Assembly (NCBI GenBank): GCA_024036415.1
Contig: JAMWET010002907.1
Coordinates: 130,001-194,000 of the forward strand
From: Prochilodus magdalenae
Lineage: Eukaryota; Chordata; Actinopteri; Characiformes; Prochilodontidae
Direction of reading: 5' to 3'
DNA: 64,000 nt
Shown here: piece by piece, positions 60,441 to 64,000 of the stretch
Position numbering within the stretch: position 1 is the stretch's first letter
Layout of the letters: every line of letters starts with the position of its first letter
The notes under the pieces: generated by a model
Databases searched by the model: none
The model's input: only the letters and a program-made list of their open reading frames with translations
What the model was told of the DNA's origin: nothing
Program-made: the position numbers and the translations under genes

Positions 60441-61084
60441 GAATGAAGGATGTGGGCAATGGTAGAGTCAGAAAGCAAAATTGCTTGACCTGTTGTGGTT
60501 CTGACTTTACCATGCTGTTCGCCATTTTGAAAAAATCCAGCATCAATACAAGGCTGTGGTGGAGGAGTATGGAGGAGCGAGCTGAGGTGGTGAGGCTAGC
60601 ACGGCATATTGCCGTGTACTATTACCAAAGACCACAGCGTTATCATGGCTCATCTATGCACTGATTTCAGAGTAACACAGACACACAGGTCTCCAGTGGA
60701 TTGCCAAGATAAATGTACCACAAGCTAACGTTAGCTAAGCTAGCTAAGTGTCTAAGTGTCTAGTGTCTCTGTTAGAAAGCATTGTCTTAGCTAACCCTGT
60801 TAATAACTACCAAAAGTTCTTAAGATTAATATACACATTAATAAATCTCTTATCTCAGATCACAGGCAACACAAAAGTGTGCTGCAAACACCTTTCCAAG
60901 GCCGTTTTTTTTTTTTTTTTTGATTATTATCAGGGCGGCTAACACTATTCGACAATACAAGGTAGGTGTTTCCTATAAATTGGCCAGTTAGCTAAGTACA
61001 AGGTAGGTGTTTCTAATAAAGTGATCAACGAGTGGAACTACAAGAAAGTGGCCAATTACAAGAACTACAAGGTGTTTTTAATTA

Positions 61085-62652
61085 CAGTGGGGTGCGAAAG
61101 TTTGGGCAGCTTTGTTAATTTTCCTGATGTACCTTTAAAGCATTGATTGTTTGGATAAATAAATTGTGTTAAATATATCATATAGGGGACAAACACAGTG
61201 ATATTTGAGAAGTGAAATGAGGTTTATATGATTTACAGAAAGTGTGCAATAATTGGTTAAACAAAATTAGGCAGGTGCATAAATTTGGGCACTGTTGTCA
61301 TTTTATTGATTTCAAAACCTTTAGAACTCAAATTCGGTTTGGTAAGTTCAGTGACCCTTGACATACACAGGTGACTCCAGTTATGAGAAAGGGTATTTAA
61401 GGGGGGCAATTGTAAGTTTTTCTCCTCTTTGCATCTTCCCTGAAGAGTCGCAGCATGGGAGTCTCAAAACAACTTTCAAATGACCTGAAAACAAAGATTG
61501 TTCACCGCCATGGTTTAGGGGAAGGATACAGAAAGGAAGGATCTCAGAGATTTCAGCTTTCAGACTCCACTGTGAGAAACATTGTGAGAAAATGGAAGAC
61601 CACAGGCACAGTTCAAGTCAAGGCTCGAAGTGGCAGACCAAGAAAAATCTCGAATAAACAGAAGTGAAGGATGTTGAGAACAGTCAGAGTCAACCCACAG
61701 ACCAGCACCAAAGACCTACAACATGATCTTGCTGCTGATGGAGTCACTGTGCATCGTTCAACTATTCGGCGCACTTTACACAAGGAGATGCTGTATGGGA
61801 GAGTGATGCAGAGGAAGCCTTTTCTCTGCCCACATCACAAACAGAGCTGCTTGAGGTATGCTAAAGCACATTTGGACAAGCCAGCGTCATTTTGGAATAA
61901 GGTGCTGTGTTATTTGGGCATAACAAGGGCCGTTATGCATAGAGGAAAAAGAACACAGCACTCCAAGAAAAACATCTGCTACCTACAGTAAAATTTGGAG
62001 GTGGTTCCATCATGCTGTGGGGCTGTGTGGCCAGTACAGGGACTGGGAATCTTGTTAAACAGGGACGCATGGCTGCAGATTCTGGAGACCAATGTCCAGG
62101 AATCAGTGACAAAGCTGAAGCTGCGCCGGGGCTGGATCTTCCAACAAGACAACGACCCTAAACACTGCTTAAAATCTACTAATGCATTCATGCAGAGGAA
62201 CAAGTACAACGTTCTGGAATGGCCATCTCAGTCCCCAGACCTGAATATTATTGAAAATCTGTGGTGTCACTTAAAGAGAGCTGTCCATGCTCGGAAACCA
62301 TCAAACCTGAATGAACTAGAGATGTTTTGTAAAGAAGAATGGTCTAAAATACTTTCAGCCACAAACCAGACTCTCATTAGAAGCTATAGGAAGCGTTTAG
62401 AGGCTGATATTTCTGTGAAAGGAGGATATACTAAAGGCTTTTTTTTTGGTGCCCAAATTTATGCACCTGCCTAATTTTGTTTAGACAATTGTTGCACACT
62501 TTCTGTAAATCATATAAACTTCATTTCCCTTCTCAAATATCACTGTGTTTGTCCCCTATATGATATATTTAACTTTTTATCCAAACAATCAATGCTTTAT
62601 AAAAGTAATTAAGGAAAGTTAACAACCTTGCCCAAACTTTTGCACCCCACTG
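61085..62652 (+). mobile_element. Tc1-family transposon, nearly full length, inactive
   Basis: 1,568 bp flanked by the TA target duplication. Terminal inverted repeats of roughly 200 bp: the left end starts 'cagtggggtgcgaaagtttg' and the right end closes with 'caaacttttgcaccccactg'. Further in, 'gtgcataaatttgggcac' pairs with 'gtgcccaaatttatgcac'. It is inserted into the 'taataaagtggcca' minisatellite. Confidence 0.95.
61455..62474 (+). pseudogene. Tc1 transposase, broken
   Basis: Cut-and-paste DDE transposase, about 340 residues when intact. The N-terminal part (MGVSKQLSND start, GSQRFQLSDSTVRNIVRKWK, then the GRPRK hook) is the HTH DNA-binding region. Breaks seen: a TGA at 61665-61667; a small deletion near 61905-61912 that removes the first catalytic Asp (the WSDET-type motif is missing after FWNKVL) and shifts frame; a further frame change between about 61990 and 62065. 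The C-terminal part keeps QQDNDPKH with the second Asp and SPDLNIIENLW with the Glu, 34 residues apart as in DD34E. It cannot encode an active enzyme. Confidence 0.93.
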
Positions 62653-62827
62653 TAAGCGGCCAGCTAGTAGAAGTACAAGGTCAGTGTTCCTAATAAAGTG
62701 GCCACCTAGTAGAAGTACAAGGTACGTGTTTTTTTATAATGTTCTAATAAAATGTCCCGTTGCTGGAAGGACAAGACGTGGCCAAACCGGTGTACATATG
62801 GATCGAAGAGCTAAAAACAAACAGCTA

Positions 62828-64000
62828 GCATGCTAGGTTTGAGAGTTCCTGATGTTTCTGGAGCACAGGCTTGGCTAATGCATGATTCACTACGTTGGAG
62901 GAGCGCGTTCACGTGAGAGACAGGCATGGGGTACTGTTGATCACAGCCAGGGCCACAGAGGCCCCAGGTCAGCATACATTTCCTGGACATTAATACTGAT
63001 GAGATGTCCATTTTGTACAGGTGGCCACCTTATTAGAAACAGTGGCCAGGCTTTCTGTCCAGCACACTTATTTTCTCTGATGGGATTCCTCCACTGCTTT
63101 ATTAGAAGTAGCAAGACAGTAGAAGTACAAGCTCTAATAAAAAAAATAACAGCACATGCCGACCCCTCACAGGTCAACCGGATGGAGACCCAAGCAGTGG
63201 AGACATCTAAGCCAAGCATGCTGCACAGAGCCCACTGTCTGTTTCTAATAAAGTGGCCAGCAAATGGATATTAATTCGCTAATGCATGATTCACTATTTT
63301 GGAGGAGTGCGTTCACATGAGAGACAGGCATGGGGTGCTGTTGATCACAGCCAGGGTCAGGTCAGGCCTGAGGTCAGCATACATTTCCTGGACATGAATA
63401 CTGATGAGATGTATACTTACAGGTGTCCACCTTAATAGAAATAGAAGCTATGGGTTCTGTCCAGCACACGTCATTGGTCTTACGAGATTTCTCCACTACC
63501 TGGCATTCAGCCCCATTTGTGGAGGTTATCATCAGGGTAAACTAACACTGACAGTATAATGTAGTGGCCAGATAGTAGAAGAGCAAGCTAGGTGTTTCTA
63601 ATAAAGTGGCCAGTTAATGGAAGTACATGGTGGGGGTTTCTAGTAGTGGCCCAACAGTGGATGTATGCATTGGTGGTTTCACTCTTGTAACAACAGCATG
63701 CTAGGTTTGAGAGTTCCTGATGTTCCTGAAACGCAGCCTTCGCTAATGTTGAAAGAGCGCATTCACGTGAGGGACAGGCATGGGGTGCTGTTGATCACAG
63801 GCAGGACCAAAGAGGCCCCAGGTCAGCATACATTTCCTGGACATTAATACTGATGAGATGTCCTCTTTTAGCAGTGAAACTGAGAATGGGGGACAAAAAT
63901 AACAGCACATGCCCCCTCACAGGTGAGCCGGATGGAGACCCAAGCAGTGGAGTAATCACATGATCTGAGCCAAACGTGTCGCACAGAACCCACTGTCAGT
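62828..64000. repeat. Higher-order tandem repeat, two to three diverged copies
   Basis: A block with 'catgctaggtttgagagttc', 'caggcatggggt.ctgttgat' and 'catacatttcctggacatta' occurs at 62828-63010, 63280-63415 (5' part lost) and 63697-63862. A second block with 'ggatggagacccaagcagtg' occurs at 63148-63255 and 63901-64000. The order is conserved with a spacing of about 0.75-0.87 kb between full copies; the array runs off the window. Confidence 0.85.

Larger units (their letters stand above)
60955..63660. repeat. Degenerate minisatellite with 'taataaagtggcca' core, interrupted
   Basis: Units of about 40 bp with 'aagtacaaggtaggtgtttc' and 'taataaagtggcca' occur at 60958-61080, 62655-62760, around 63020-63060, 63115-63140, 63240-63255 and 63560-63640. 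The Tc1 element at 61085-62652 and the longer repeated blocks from 62828 onward interrupt it. Confidence 0.75.

Overview
This is vertebrate nuclear DNA, most likely from a teleost fish. It shows spliced exons with GT-AG borders, one TATA-driven gene with a long 3' UTR and AATAAA signal, many Tc1/mariner remnants, tRNA-derived SINEs with Pol III A and B boxes, and abundant simple repeats and minisatellites. It has no bacterial features: no operons, CRISPR arrays, rRNA genes or true tRNA genes. Most long open frames are artefacts of tandem repeats.

Only two protein-coding loci are well supported. One is the first coding exon of fa2h (fatty acid 2-hydroxylase, N-terminal cytochrome b5 domain) on the minus strand at 40956-41237; its other exons were not found by eye and would lie at lower coordinates or outside the window. 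The other is a compact three-exon plus-strand gene at about 48.5-53.1 kb. It is inferred to encode a 116-residue basic, cysteine-containing protein that I do not recognise. An isolated exon-like segment at 45674-45727 is a weaker candidate.

Layout. 1-8 kb: AT-rich DNA, CA-rich simple repeats and minisatellite (2.9-4.9 kb) and a 62-bp satellite (5.1-6.3 kb). 8-20 kb: transposon fragments, a SINE, and an AT-rich 'ctagtaatt' array (17 kb). 20-24 kb: a CpG-rich patch, a pyrimidine tract followed by a purine tract, and about 32 copies of a 54-bp minisatellite that creates a spurious 617-codon frame. 24-40 kb: mostly unique noncoding DNA, a 310-bp-arm inverted repeat (31.4-33.1 kb), a 533-bp mariner-type element (33.9 kb) and a second SINE. 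40-48 kb: fa2h exon 1, a tetranucleotide array, SINE and LINE remnants. 48-53 kb: the unrecognised gene, whose introns carry a MITE, a (TA)n tract, a 172-bp near-perfect palindrome and a Tc1-derived element. 54-64 kb: more transposon copies, the second 533-bp element in opposite orientation, and a degenerate minisatellite interrupted by a dead 1.57-kb Tc1 element.

The dominant theme is a family of internally deleted Tc1-like elements (eight substantial copies plus one end fragment, called family A here) that keep the region around the first catalytic aspartate fused to the transposase C terminus. I see no convincing new molecular system; the items most worth checking are the 116-aa gene, the palindrome in its first intron, its microsatellite splice acceptor, and the two 533-bp elements that keep a small helix-turn-helix ORF.
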